NCBI GenBank assembly: GCA_028583405.1
Contig: CM053259.1
Location: 16,296,594-16,360,593, forward strand
Direction of reading: 5' to 3'
Length of the DNA: 64,000 bases
Source: Pogonophryne albipinna
Taxonomy: Eukaryota; Chordata; Actinopteri; Perciformes; Artedidraconidae
The position numbers and the translations under genes were made by a program. Numbering within the stretch: the first letter of the stretch is position 1; each line of letters begins with the position of its first letter. This document shows positions 13,683 through 25,169 of this stretch, one piece after another. The notes below the pieces were generated by a model that searched no databases, had not been told where the DNA came from, and saw nothing but the letters and a program-made list of their open reading frames with translations.

Positions 13683-13735
13683 GTAATAATAATAATAATT
13701 ATTAATTATATTTCTATAGCGCTTTACATTATGAG
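13683..13735 (-). repeat. Retroposon tail, reverse orientation
   Basis: (AAT)n at 13685-13700 is followed by ATTATATTTCTATAGCGCTT and TACA. Read on the minus strand this is the 'TGTAAAGCGCTATAGAAATATAAT...(ATT)n' type of 3' tail, as at 4944-5018 but opposite in direction. No body was delimited. Confidence 0.55.
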
Positions 13736-14690
13736 GGAGGGTAGACAAACAAGGACAGGCAAAAACAAACAAAAACAACACAACAAAACAATATGTGATA
13801 TCTTATAAGTCACGTGTTGCAAGTATTACTTTATTGAGCCTCTTATAGTCTGAAGGTGGTCTTTTTGTTTATTGGTCATTACAAATGATTGGAAACTAAT
13901 TGACCTATAGTTACATTTTATTCCATTTGAACTCTGTTGGACTAAATGAAATTCAGACGTCAAGACGCAGATTGCTGAATGATGCATGGGCGATAAAATA
14001 ATATAGGGTTTCAAATGAAATATATTAAAAAAGCAAACACATAACCTTAAGGAATTGATGTTGTTGTTTTTTTAGCATATGGATACAATACATGTCTGAT
14101 TAAGTTAATACAACCACAGCATTACACATTATACTTTAATGCAGAATACTTCAATATGGCTAATTACATCTTGACAGCATTATGTGAGCGTCTCCCTGCA
14201 AAGCAATGTGACAGCGTTGTCTAACCTCAGCACACCTCGCCCACCTTTGGGCAGGGGGTTGCTGCAGAAGCACACCTCTCCCACCCGTGGTTGAGTCTGA
14301 GGGCAATGTGTGTGGAATCTCTTCAGCACCAACTGCACCTTATTTGTGCCAATCAACAGTCAGTGTAAACTTCCCACAATACTCACAATGTGTTTTCGCA
14401 GAAGTTGCAGCATTTGTTAATAAGACGCAGTTTGTCCATGTTTGCATTCTTTTGTGAGGGTGAGGGGCATAATAGAGAGCTGGCAATGTGAAATGGGCGG
14501 GCATTGCAGCCCAATCCATTGTGTTTCTCATATGTAGCTCTGGTGGTATTAATCTTACAAAGCAGACATTTTCGATATACTGTGAACCTTTCTCTCACTT
14601 GTCATATTATTGTGTCAAAAACATGATTAGCTCTGAGGAGAGAAACAAATAGGCCTTTCAGTTTCTTTCAGATTGTTGTCCCAAAATGTA
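13736..14690. other. Non-coding, minor local repeat
   Basis: Mostly AT-rich. At 14229-14252 and 14269-14290 the word AGCACACCTC[G/T]CCCACC appears twice about 40 bp apart, a small imperfect direct repeat. Nothing else was recognised. Confidence 0.5.
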
Positions 14691-14691
14691 A

Positions 14692-14809
14692 AGGTATAAA
14701 AGTTCACATAGACTCTGAAGTGTCAGGCATTTTGCATCATAAAGTATAAAGTATAAGTATTTGCATCATAAAGTATAAAAGTTCACATGGACACTCTGAA
14801 GTGTCAAGA
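14692..14809. repeat. Local segmental tandem duplication
   Basis: GTATAAAAGTTCACAT followed by ACTCTGAAGTGTCA occurs at 14694-14725 and again at 14773-14806. TTGCATCATAAAGTATAAA occurs at 14731 and 14761. The two overlapping periods (79 and 30 bp) point to stepwise duplication of one short segment. Confidence 0.85.
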
Positions 14810-15945
14810 GGGGGGTGTGGGGGCGACAGAAAGCAAAGGAAGTAGAGTTTGGCTTTGAGCCAAGTGTGTCTCAAGCATTTTAGGTCCTCACCTTCCGCTG
14901 CCCCTGTCAGGCTGCTCATGGTCTCCCTCTCTAGGCGTCAGAGATGCAAAGTGACAGCCAGGGTGGCTTCCATGTCAATGAGGTGAGACCAGGCTCTCCG
15001 GCTAGATGCCCTGACCAGGACCACCCCTTTGGGTCTGCCGCGTGTGAAAACTAAGGGAAAAAAATCCTCACGCTGCAGTGTCTCACCATGATTATATTGT
15101 CAGTGCCCCCTCCTAACCTGTAAGATATCCCTCCCCCTCCTCCCTCCTCCCCCCGTCCTTCAGCCTCACAGAGATCCAACGGTGGCAGATTAGCATGCTG
15201 TCATCAAAGTGGCAGAGTACTAAAACATCCATTAAGCTTTTAATCGAAGAGACAGTAGGATGGGGGAGAGGAGCTTGTTATGTCGTGTGCGTTGGTATGA
15301 CAGAGCTCGTCTCTCAGAGGTGAGAAGTGACAGAGACTTGTCAAAGGTCACAGTCGGCCAGAGGCCAGCCCTTCTACGCTGTCAATCCACACTGCTCTTT
15401 TGTGGCGGCGCTCATTGATGCAAAATGCATTAACACAGATAAAATGCACTCATGATTCAATTTAAACCTATATACTACACCCTTTTATTTAACTACATCA
15501 TACATGCTTGAAACATTGGTATCTTGGACATTAAAGGGGTTCTTAACTGTAAATCTGTGTTTTACAGGCAGGCACACTTCTGTATTTCTCCTCATATGAA
15601 GGCTCACACCTCCATTGTTCTTTTTGCAAGGCACAAACTCAAACCCACAAGGTCACTCAGCTGTTGAGAAAACAGATGATTGCACATTGAATAAAAGCAT
15701 GGGTATGTGTGTGTGTGTGTGAGAAACTGGGAAGGGGTAGTTAGATTATTTTGGCATACACCCAAAAAAATGCTCTTTGATGACATCAAGGTCCCCTTTA
15801 ATGACTGTCTTCCATAGATTCATGTAAACTGTGATTTTTGTTCATTTTTAGCCATGCAGTGTGCATCTGGTGACGACATAGTGGTATGTCGGTCCTTTGG
15901 TTCAGCCCATTAGTCCTGACTTAAATGTCAATTATTCAATGGATT
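14810..15945. other. Non-coding stretch
   Basis: GC-richer from 14900 to 15420, with a C-rich run at 15120-15165, then AT-rich. A short TG run lies at 15705-15721. No gene was recognised. Confidence 0.5.
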
Positions 15946-15949
15946 GGCT

Positions 15950-16070
15950 TTAAGCTTTAAACAGACATTAATGATCCCCAGGCAATACATCACTAATCGG
16001 ATGTATTGCCATGACATTTGATTGACAGATTAATGCTCCCATTTGGATAAATTGTAATAGCTATGGTATT
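15950..16070. promoter_or_regulatory. Candidate conserved non-coding block
   Basis: Contains ACATTAATGATCC, ATCACTAATCGG, TTTGATTGACAG (PBX/MEIS-like TGATTGACAG) and AGATTAATGC in about 80 bp. The motif density suggests an enhancer, and this is inference only. Confidence 0.33.
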
Positions 16071-16138
16071 TTCAATTTGTCTAATTCTACTCTAATTTGG
16101 ATCTCCATGTGGCATGACTCTGCAGTAGCTATTAAGTC

Positions 16139-16624
16139 TATCAGAACTCAGGCACTCAGTAGGTAGGACCTAATTGCACGACCCGGGAGACAGAGGTAAA
16201 GTATTGGTAAGATACTTTATTTTTCCAAAAAACACGATGAACAAAAAAAGGTCACTAACTAATCTCAGGATGAGATGACAAAAAGGAAAATCGCTCACGT
16301 AGTGAGGAACAAAACTATTCTTGAGCACAAAAAAGCATAGACCTGACCATGGCAAGAGACAATACGAACTCACACTGAACACTGGGAGACAGGGGAATTT
16401 AAACACATGACAACAAGACACAGGTGAAACCAATCAGGGGCGGGGCTGGTGATGATGAGCACAGGAGACACACAAGGGGTACAGGTGAACACAATCAGAC
16501 ACACCAGGGAAACTAACGACAGGGGGAAAACACAGGAAGAAGGACCAGACAATACACAAGGAGGAAAACACCCATAACCAGACATACAAAACTACAACCG
16601 TGACATAACATGAGAATCCTGACA
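16139..16624 (-). mobile_element. Solo LTR, Gypsy-type, with 5-bp target duplication
   Basis: On the minus strand the element begins TGTCAGGATTCTCATG, runs through TTATGTCACGGTTGTAG and ends ...GAGTTCTGATA. The termini therefore pair as TGTCAG/CTGATA, and the last CA has probably mutated to TA. The sequence AAGTC flanks both sides (16134-16138 and 16625-16629), the length expected for LTR-element integration. Inside are a polyadenylation signal (TTTATT on +, 16216-16221) and a GGGGCGGGGC box near 16437. No primer-binding site, gag or pol is adjacent, so it is a solo LTR left by recombination. Assignment to Gypsy rests on remembered similarity of fish LTRs. Confidence 0.8.
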
Positions 16625-16629
16625 AAGTC

Positions 16630-18475
16630 TACATCAATGTGAATAAATTAAATGGCTATTGCCTTTAAAATGGCAAACTTTAAATTCTATGTTGACAAAG
16701 GGATCTATGTAATGTCAGAGTAAATGAGTAGCAGGTTCTATCAGTGGATATGTACCGCATAGATATACTGATGCGTCCTTTACTTCCTGAAGTGAACACA
16801 CGCTGGACTCACACACTGCCCTTCAGAGTTCTTGTCTCCCTGCTGAGAGTAATGTCAGTGTTTGTGTTGGTCAGCAGGGTCTCTGTACACACAGTCAGCG
16901 GGGTCAGCCGCCCCTCAGCAGGACCTGGACACTGGGAGAAACACAGGCAGGGGGCAGAGGGGGTACCAGCTCAGGTTCTGAGGGGTCCACTCATCTTCAA
17001 ATCCAAGCCAAGGCCTCCGATGCCAAGCAAGTCTGTCATCCCCCCCCTCGCTGCGGTTCTGGCCTCGACACCCTGCAGATACGGAGGCATATACTGGCAT
17101 AAGCTTCCTCGTGGCGCTGCATATGATTAACTGGACCATTGGGCAGCTTGGCCTGGGAGAGGCCCAGGTCCTGGGCATCGGTCCACAGGGCACAGGCAAG
17201 GACAAGGGAGGCTCTGCCAGGGTGGAAGCAGATTCCTCCTCTTGTTTACATTTTATACAAAAAAATGGTGCTGACTTTGAGAGAAAAGCTGTTTTATTCT
17301 AAATGCATCAGATGGATCCCTTGGCCAACATCAGTGTCTCACACATTCAGAGGCTTATGTATGTCTGTGTAACGTTCTTCACATGCTAGCTAGTTATGTT
17401 TTACAAGTAGAGAAGGTGCCGGTGAGTCAGAAAAAACATGTCGCAATGGTGATGATGGTGGATGTGTGTAATATAAAACACTCATTATTAAACAATATTA
17501 AGAAATTGGGCTACAAGTTAATTTATTAATATCAACAGCATCTTAATCTAAAGCATTAAAAAACTGTGCTGTGTTTTTCAATGTTGCCTCTAAAGTTGGT
17601 TGCTTGGGTGTAAAAACTGAATTTCTGTTTCAGTACAGAAAGAGTTAAGCAGCACATTGATAGGTTTTAAAACAGCAGTCCAAAAAGCTGCCTTTAAACA
17701 TGATCAAGTATTTTTCCTTCACACCTCCAACTTCACAAGTGTGACTTCCATCTGTTGCGCCTCTCTCTCTCTCTTCATCTTTTTGACTCCCTCCCTCCTT
17801 CTCGTCTTCGCTTTACTTTCATGTTTTTCACTTGCAATTCCCACTATTACACTTGCATTACAGCAAAGATTCATGAAGCCTGAACAAGACGCCTTTAGCG
17901 TCCAGGTCACGCTGACATGAACACTAGGTAAATCAACTTCTTATGATTAAGAATCTCAAACGTGACTTTGGGACCGGATACATTTAAAAATAATAATAAT
18001 TTTGTTGTGGTGTGAGCAGGGGAAAACTGATGTTTTTTAAATGACTGATGTATAATTGGGAAATGTCAGGAATTGGTGAGCACATCAGCAACACCCTTGT
18101 TTCCACAAACACATCATCCTAAAGTTGTTGTGTGTCTGTCTTTGTTCACTCATGTATGTAGCTGTTAAAGCTATACAAGCCTGTCACAATCAACAGTCTG
18201 GGAATGTACTTGGTTAGCATGTAGCCCTAGCGATCAAGAGCCTGATCGGACCAAGCAAAGATCTTGCTATGTTTGACAAACATGTTGAGGTTTATCTTTT
18301 TGCCCTTCTTTTTTGGCCTATTCCTGAGCGAACAGCAGATTTACCTGAACACACGCTGAAAGCCTCAATTTTAGATATAACCTAATAAAAAAAAACCTGA
18401 CTCCCCTTCCTCTTACCCCCTGCCTCAAAACCCCTGTAGCCCCGCACCCAACTTCCCCCTCCTTCTCTCTCTTTC
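16630..18475. other. Non-coding stretch
   Basis: A GC-richer patch (16780-17240) carries overlapping frames on both strands (16744-17130 + and 16915-17205 -) but no credible start, splice pair or domain. A CT-rich piece lies at 17758-17800. The rest is AT-rich. Confidence 0.45.
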
Positions 18476-18479
18476 CCTC

Positions 18480-18620
18480 AAGGCGATGTGGTATTTGGTC
18501 CCTCAGCCGGCCGCCTCCCTGGCCCTGTGCTGTCACTCTGGATGGCTCCTAGCATGCTGTGCCCCGCTGTGATTGAGCATTACGAGGTGTTTCACGCCTC
18601 CGTGCATTAGGCGAGACGAC
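18480..18620. promoter_or_regulatory. Candidate conserved non-coding block
   Basis: A GC-rich block with a non-repetitive, ungapped character, including TGTGATTGAGCATTACGAGG near 18568. It is flanked by low-complexity DNA. Enhancer status is inferred from compositional contrast only. Confidence 0.25.
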
Positions 18621-18719
18621 AGGGAGGGCGTTGGGTAAATGATACGTATGGATCGTAAGGGCAACAGGGTTCATGGCTGGGTCAGGTCACAGGCAGGAAG
18701 GCAATGGCACTGGATCCTG

Positions 18720-18870
18720 TGACAACCCATGCATACACACATGCATGTGCACACCTGCCTGCGACTACCTGCGCTCAATATATACACATGCATACACACA
18801 TACTATGCCTACTACCTACATGTAAAGGTACACATACCAATATTTGTGCATGCATGTGTGCACATAGGGA
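18720..18870. repeat. Interrupted CA/CATG-rich tract
   Basis: Scattered CACACATGCATG-type words. Low complexity accounts for the His/Thr/Cys-rich frames here. Confidence 0.65.
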
Positions 18871-19194
18871 GTGTCATCACGGATGGATTGACGGGGAATA
18901 ACTCACTGACATTTTATTTCACACACCGCAGCCACAACACTGGAATTGAAAGAGTTCATGGAAAAAACGGCAACCAGATTTTACACTCTTTGCAGCCCAC
19001 TCATCGAGAGACATCACAAGGTCCACTGAAGTTGACGCAACTAATTTTCACATTTTAAAATAGTGGCTGCTCACTTCCCCTTTGTTACCATTATCACTGC
19101 ATGTCCTTAACCAGATTTCAGCTGCAGCAACACAAGGACAAGCGCATGGAGTAAATCTCGGTTTTAAACAACACACTCTTCGCTAATCCATCCC

Positions 19195-19375
19195 CATGCA
19201 TGAGCAGGCGAGGCTTGTTTGAGCTGGTGAGAGTGTGTAATTAATGTGCTGTGATGAGGGGCTTCTGCCCAGTGACAGTGAAAGACCACCTACTGGCTTT
19301 TAATACTGCCTGTCAATGTGGCCACAGGACGCTCAATACAGGCCTGTTTCAGCTTGGGGGGCTGAATGGGTGAGA
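19195..19375. promoter_or_regulatory. Candidate conserved non-coding block
   Basis: Contains GTGTAATTAATGTGCTGTG near 19234 and GGCTTTTAATACTGCC near 19296 in complex, non-repetitive sequence. Assignment is inference. Confidence 0.28.
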
Positions 19376-20688
19376 GCTAGGCAAAGAGACGGGCACAGAA
19401 AAAAGATTTAAAAAGAAAATGTATAATAGAAAATGACATAATTATCAGAAACATTCATTTATTTTGAAATACTTTTAATTTGAAATAATAAGTTGTTTTC
19501 TTTCTATTATTTAATTTGTCAGAAATCATATCCAGTGCAACATTTATATTTCTTTAAATAAAAAGGATAAATGTGGTCAATTTGACATGCTCTACATCAG
19601 TCAAAAGGTCCAATGCTTGTTTGAACTAAACTAAATGTAAGATTCCCTTCACAAAAGCGCCACGTCTGACCTTTCCCCAGATCCTGTCTGAGTTTTACTC
19701 CGTTACGCTTCTGATAACGCGCCAATCTCGCCTGCTCAACCCCCTCATCACTAGCACCCCCTTTTTTTAACACACAAACACACACACTAATATGTGAATG
19801 CACACACACACAAGCATGCATAAACACAAGGATCCAACCTCAAACACTTACGCACATAAACGCACATAGTCACACACGTTCAAACCTTGAGACACTGCCG
19901 CAAAATGACATTTCTTTCACGACTACTGTAGATCATGCAAGGTCATGGCAGTGTATGTGATGTGCTAACAGCCATTTGACCTGATTTGAAGAGAGTGTAA
20001 AGCAGCTCCTCTTATGCATTTCTACAGTACATAAGTACGCATGGAGAGAGAGGAAGTAAAACATCTGATTTATCACAAAAAATATCAACATAATTACTAA
20101 CTATTAACTATTTGTTGAGAAGGATTAAATGCCGTAACAGTGCGGCCTATCACAGCAGTTATAGGCGCCCTTTGTGGAGTGTTTCTGTCTGTTATGCTCT
20201 CACTGACATGCTCTTCATGGGCTCTTTTTTTTTTCGTTTTATGTCTCTACATACTTCTAACATGACTATTTCAGCCTGAGTAAGCAAACATGCAGCTCCA
20301 GGTTACATGCTACCAGTGCACCTGCCCTACAAAGCCTAGACACAGGAGTTAAGTATAGGCTCTTGTATCCAGGCGCCTTGTACAGCTGTAGGGAGAAATG
20401 ATTTCCCGTTTCGTGTCTTCCTGTCTCCTCCTCTGTTCTGGGAGTGAGTATATGTGCCACAACAGAGCTCTGCAGATCAATACGGCCAGGCAGGAGCTGT
20501 GCCTGCTGTCAGTCTGCCTGATGACTTGTCTCTGGAGTGTCTGGAGGACTTTAAGTCTCTGCTTGTCGCTCCTTAATTTCCCCTCATACCTGTTTTTTCT
20601 TTACTTGCCATATTCTCTCCATCGTTTCTCCTTCTGTTTTTTTATTTCCCTCCTCTCTCCCCGGCCGCCTGCAACCCTGGGGCTCGAC
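19376..20688. other. Non-coding stretch
   Basis: AT-rich to 19600, then interrupted CA words at 19770-19880. A + frame at 20398-20727 is Leu/Ser/Phe-rich because of pyrimidine-rich DNA and has no supporting splice signals. Confidence 0.45.
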
Positions 20689-20689
20689 A

Positions 20690-21030
20690 AGCTGGCCCGG
20701 CCGCCGCATCTGCCAGCACATCTTTAGCAGCTTGGCAGTGAGGAACGTCCGTCACAGGTTGTAATCAAACCTGCCTGGAAACTGAGCAGTAGGAGAGAGG
20801 AGCGAGGAGGAGATGGAGGGAGTGCAAGTGAGGGGGAGGGCCCCTCCTTCTGCCTGATTAATCATAATGTAATTTTAATTAAAAAGCACAGTGTCAAAGG
20901 GTTTAGCTGCCTGAGAAGTGAGCCCAGATTGCCACGCAGCAGCAGCCCCCTCAGTCTGCGGGCAGGAAATGCATCCTGACAAATCCAGACGCCCGGGCCA
21001 AGAAAAACAAAGGCCACCATTACCGGGATA
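20690..21030. promoter_or_regulatory. Candidate conserved non-coding block
   Basis: Contains CTGATTAATCATAATGTAAT followed by TTTAATTAAAAAG near 20855-20885, AGAAAAACAAAGGCC (SOX-like ACAAAG) near 21001, and CATTACCGGGATATTGTCATTG near 21018. It is one of the better enhancer candidates in the window, but no alignment was available. Confidence 0.38.
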
Positions 21031-21703
21031 TTGTCATTGAGAGAAGAGCAGGGGTGTGGGTGAGAGTTAGGGGAGGAGGAGGAGGGGGGATGACATGGAT
21101 GATGAGGAAAAGGAAGAAGAGCAGGGGATGTGGGATGTGGGGACAAGCATAAAAAAAGGTTGGGGGTCACACTGTCATACCAATTGGTGCTCGGCGCAAA
21201 CGCCCATGTCAGGCAAAAGAAAGAGAAGAGGCAAAAGTGAAATGCGAGAGATTCAGGCATCGTCTTTTGTCAGGGGTGGATATCGTAAGCTTTTGTGAGC
21301 GATGCTGGAGGCTGGGGTTGCGGCGGGGGGGCTTTTTCTTTTGGATGCTTAGGTTTGTTTACATCTCAGGTGCATGTGGCGTCTATTCTCAGTGTCAGGC
21401 CGGGCTATATTTACTCCACCTGAATCAGGCTCCAGGCCAAGCTGAGGCTGAGACGATGGTAGCGGCTCGAGACAGGGCAGAAGGAGACGCGGTGTCACAG
21501 AGGGGGTGTGGGCGGGGGGGAGGCCAGAGGGCTGCAGCCAGGGTCAGGGAGAGTTTCTGAGGAGACGTGGGGTGTCAACATGGCTGAGTTAAAAGCGAAG
21601 CCAAACACTTGTGGTGACATGGCATTACCCAGGGTCATGGTGACAGATTAGGAGGATTACAGACATGCAGGGGTGCCCATCAAGTGTATAGTTTGGGATG
21701 CGT

Positions 21704-21710
<7 letters not shown>
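21031..21710. other. Purine/G-rich non-coding stretch
   Basis: GA- and G-rich sequence (21055-21130, 21300-21340, 21500-21530) with short frames of biased composition. No gene was recognised. Confidence 0.45.

Positions 21711-21761
<51 letters not shown>
21711..21761. repeat. (TG)25 microsatellite
   Basis: Uninterrupted TG array preceded by a short imperfect TG portion from 21701. Confidence 0.97.
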
Positions 21762-21762
<1 letters not shown>

Positions 21763-24149
21763 CATGTGTGCATTGATGGGAAACAATCTTTAACAAATAC
21801 AGTAGTAAAACGCCAACCTAAAATAAATCGATTCCAAGATAAAATCCTGCATCCCAATTATAATAGTATTTTGGGTTTGTGGGGGAGGATTGTCTTTTTG
21901 TTCAAGTCTACATATTTTTTTTAATGCACTCCACCTTTATTTGTAACAGTGTCATTTTTGATACGAGATATACTTTGAGGCTTTACTTACCTAAAAGGGG
22001 ACACAAATCACTTGTTTTACCAGCCTAAAATTGTCAATTTACCATGCATCTCAACAAAAGGATTGAAATAAAACTAATTAAAATGTATTGTGTTTTAAAC
22101 CTATACAGTTAGTAAAAGCTAGTTGTCAGTATTATTCTCAACAACCTATAAATCAAAGTAATATTACCTGTTGTGAGGAATGGCATTCTTCAGTGTGAGT
22201 GTGAATACTAAATGATTACACATAATATCTCTTGATTATTCATACAGTATCTATGCATCAATGTGTGAGCAGCATTTTAATATTGTGGGTGAGCGAGCTG
22301 AAGCTAAGGTGCTAAACTGATTTACATACAGTACAGTTCGGTGTTTAATCCCTGCAGAAAAGACTCATAAATCAAACTGATATGTTTTGTATATGCTAAT
22401 CCTCACCCTGTAAAGAAATGAGGAACTAGAGCTGTCAAATATACTTGACAGTCCTTATATAAAGACTGACTTTATACTGTGTGAGAACACGATCTCTATA
22501 AATGATAGATGGAAAGTGAAGGTGTAGTATACATTGCTGGAGTGAGACAACAAAGGAGATAGATACACCCCCAGAGAGGGAGAGGGGCTAAAAGCTCAGT
22601 GTTCGTTCTGTTTCTCTCCATGGTTTTGGGGGTGGATTGGGGTGGTGGCCAGGTTTGGATGACCTTTGAAGAGAGGGAGAGGGGAGGAAGATACAGGAGA
22701 GGAGGTTCACTAGCATCCGGATGGGGGTGGGGGCCTGGACCGAGGTTTCAGAGGTGAGAGACCGTGAAGGGCCCTCCACCGCGCCCTAACAAGCATTTGA
22801 TTTCTCCCTCCAGGTGTCGTGTGCCTTACACTCCTCAGATGAGTGGTCTCTGAGCAGTGGAAGATCCTCTGAGGCGCTTCATATGTGTGTCGCCTGAGCA
22901 TGAAGGAGCACTCCAAAATCACTCTGACTGCTGCTGGTGTGATTGTGATTTTATGATAAACTAGGGCAAAAAGTGAACATGCTGTATAATAATAATAATA
23001 ACACTGTCTGTACAGAACATTCCAAACAAAGTGTAAAAGTCCTGTACCAATTAAATGTTTTATAAAGAAACTGCAGCTGAGATCAGAGCACAAAAGGATC
23101 CAAATGTATGCTAGAGTCGAATTGTTTTTAAAGTAATTAACCCTAAATGTAGCCTATACATGACTTTGCTTAATAGCAGCCTCTTAATACAGCAACATTT
23201 GAGCAATAGTAATATAAGTGAAATGATCTGCTCCGACAGAGACATTCAGATCCTTGGCAATTTTTTCATAATTGATTTTATTGAGAGAGATGCATTTTGC
23301 CTCTCATCTTTCACCCCATGCAACTAGTGTTATGCATGAGTGCCAGACATTGCAACTTTATAACTAGGGAGACCTAGCCTTCTATGGTGGCGGATGCTGG
23401 ATACTGGAGCTATATCACCTAGCTGATCATCTGATCTGGGCGTCTTCAACAAAATATGCAGTGCAGGATTTTTTTTTTTTAAGTTGGCAGCAGCTAATAT
23501 TAGCCACCATACGTATCGCTGTATAACAAATACATTAAGGCTGTTGCAGCAAAAACCCTGAGTGTATTGATCTGAATAAGATAGCATTTTATCCAAGATA
23601 AATGTAACTAAGTCTTGTGACAGAAAACAGACACAGTACAGAAGTACATCCAATGAAATTCAATCTCCATAAACATGCTTTCATTAAGTAAATAAAAATA
23701 ATTATTACATTAAATTGAATTCATGAATTTAACTCAAATGTACGAATCATACGTCTGCTTCTATTCTCCTGCATTTCCTATTTTCAATAAGCATGTTGAT
23801 GACCGTCTTTGAATATAAATACCAGAAATGTAACTTTTGACACTCAATTACATCATAAATAATGAATGATAACCATTTGAAGTAAAACATCTGATCTTCC
23901 TTTTAACCAGCCAATTAAAGACTCATTTACTCATTTGCTACCCATTGATGGCTGAATCCCAACCATATGCCTGAGTTAATGTCCCTTTCTTGCCTTTATT
24001 TGCTAAATCAACTCTATTGAGTGCCTATTGATCAGTGAAAGCTAACAAGTGTGGGCAAGGCATAGATGTTCTAAGGGGATAATGGGGTCTCTGTATGATC
24101 TGTTGTGGGCCATATTGTCTTGTGATCTAGAGAGGCATGCTCCAGCAGA
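21762..24149. other. Non-coding stretch
   Basis: AT-rich for most of its length, with a GC-richer patch at 22560-22910 and a small ATA run near 22985-23000. The minus frames at 22710-23093 and 23330-23653 have no recognisable domain or splice structure. Confidence 0.5.
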
Positions 24150-24160
24150 GCACACACACA

Positions 24161-24202
<42 letters not shown>
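24150..24202. repeat. (CA)n microsatellite, interrupted
   Basis: CA array with a CGCG interruption near 24161-24164. Confidence 0.95.
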
Positions 24203-24206
<4 letters not shown>

Positions 24207-25168
24207 CTCTAGGACACTAACGAGGGTTTGAAGAACCTCCTTCGACACCTGGGGGCTGGGGACACAAAGCACACCACCCGCCCCATTGAATGGAGAGGCA
24301 AAAAGAGACAGATGACATCTTAAACAAGCATTAACACGCAGGTAGCTAACAAAGCCAGCTCGTTCTCATTTGCATGTCAAAAGGCGTGCACATGTTTCAG
24401 GGGGAGGCATATGTAGAGAAATGTACAAATGCAAAGCGTGGATGTATTACATAAGGATGAGTGCACATATGTGTGGGTGTGACACCAAAACACATGCACA
24501 CAAGGACAACTAGTCACCAGTCCTGAAGGCTGAGATTGTAACGAGGGACAGGTTTTGCTCATTGGATCAAAGCTGCAGAGTCGATGCTTCCTGTCAGTCT
24601 CCTTTTCACCCAGAGCTCCTGGCTCCTGGTTCCCCCTGAACAAACCACCCGCTGGCTGCCTTAACCGCCCTCTAATAAACCCATCTGTTGGGTCATTATT
24701 GCGTCCACCGCCACCCCGCAATGCAGCAAAGAGCGGGAGAGGAGGAGGGTAAAGTAGAGTCAGGCAGGCTTTATTTAACTGTCCATTTACAGACAATTAA
24801 CCAGCAAAAGAAGTGATACTACCAAAATGTAATTGTCATTTATTTTGTGAAAAAGAAACCATAGACAAATTATAATGATGAAAATTGTGACAACATTGAC
24901 ATTCATTTGCATCATTGTCTCATCCACATACCCTTTACCTTTATTCAGCTGCATGCTTTATTAATCAAGGATAATTAGGCACCACTTATGTAGAGCAACA
25001 TGTCAATTGATTTTTTGTGATTTGGATGTGAGGTGAGGTGAGGTGTTATCGTTGTTGTTTTAACTTCTAAAAAACTAAAAATTCAAGTGAAAAGATATAT
25101 ATTTTTAGAGAACTTAAAAAATGTATGTTTGAGGTGCAACATGTATCTTGACAATGGAAACAGCCATT
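24203..25168. other. Non-coding stretch
   Basis: A GC-richer patch at 24560-24750, then AT-rich. A small GAGGT tandem run (AGGTGAGGTGAGGTG) lies at 25028-25043. The minus frame at 24377-24796 has no recognised domain. Confidence 0.45.
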
Positions 25169-25169
25169 A

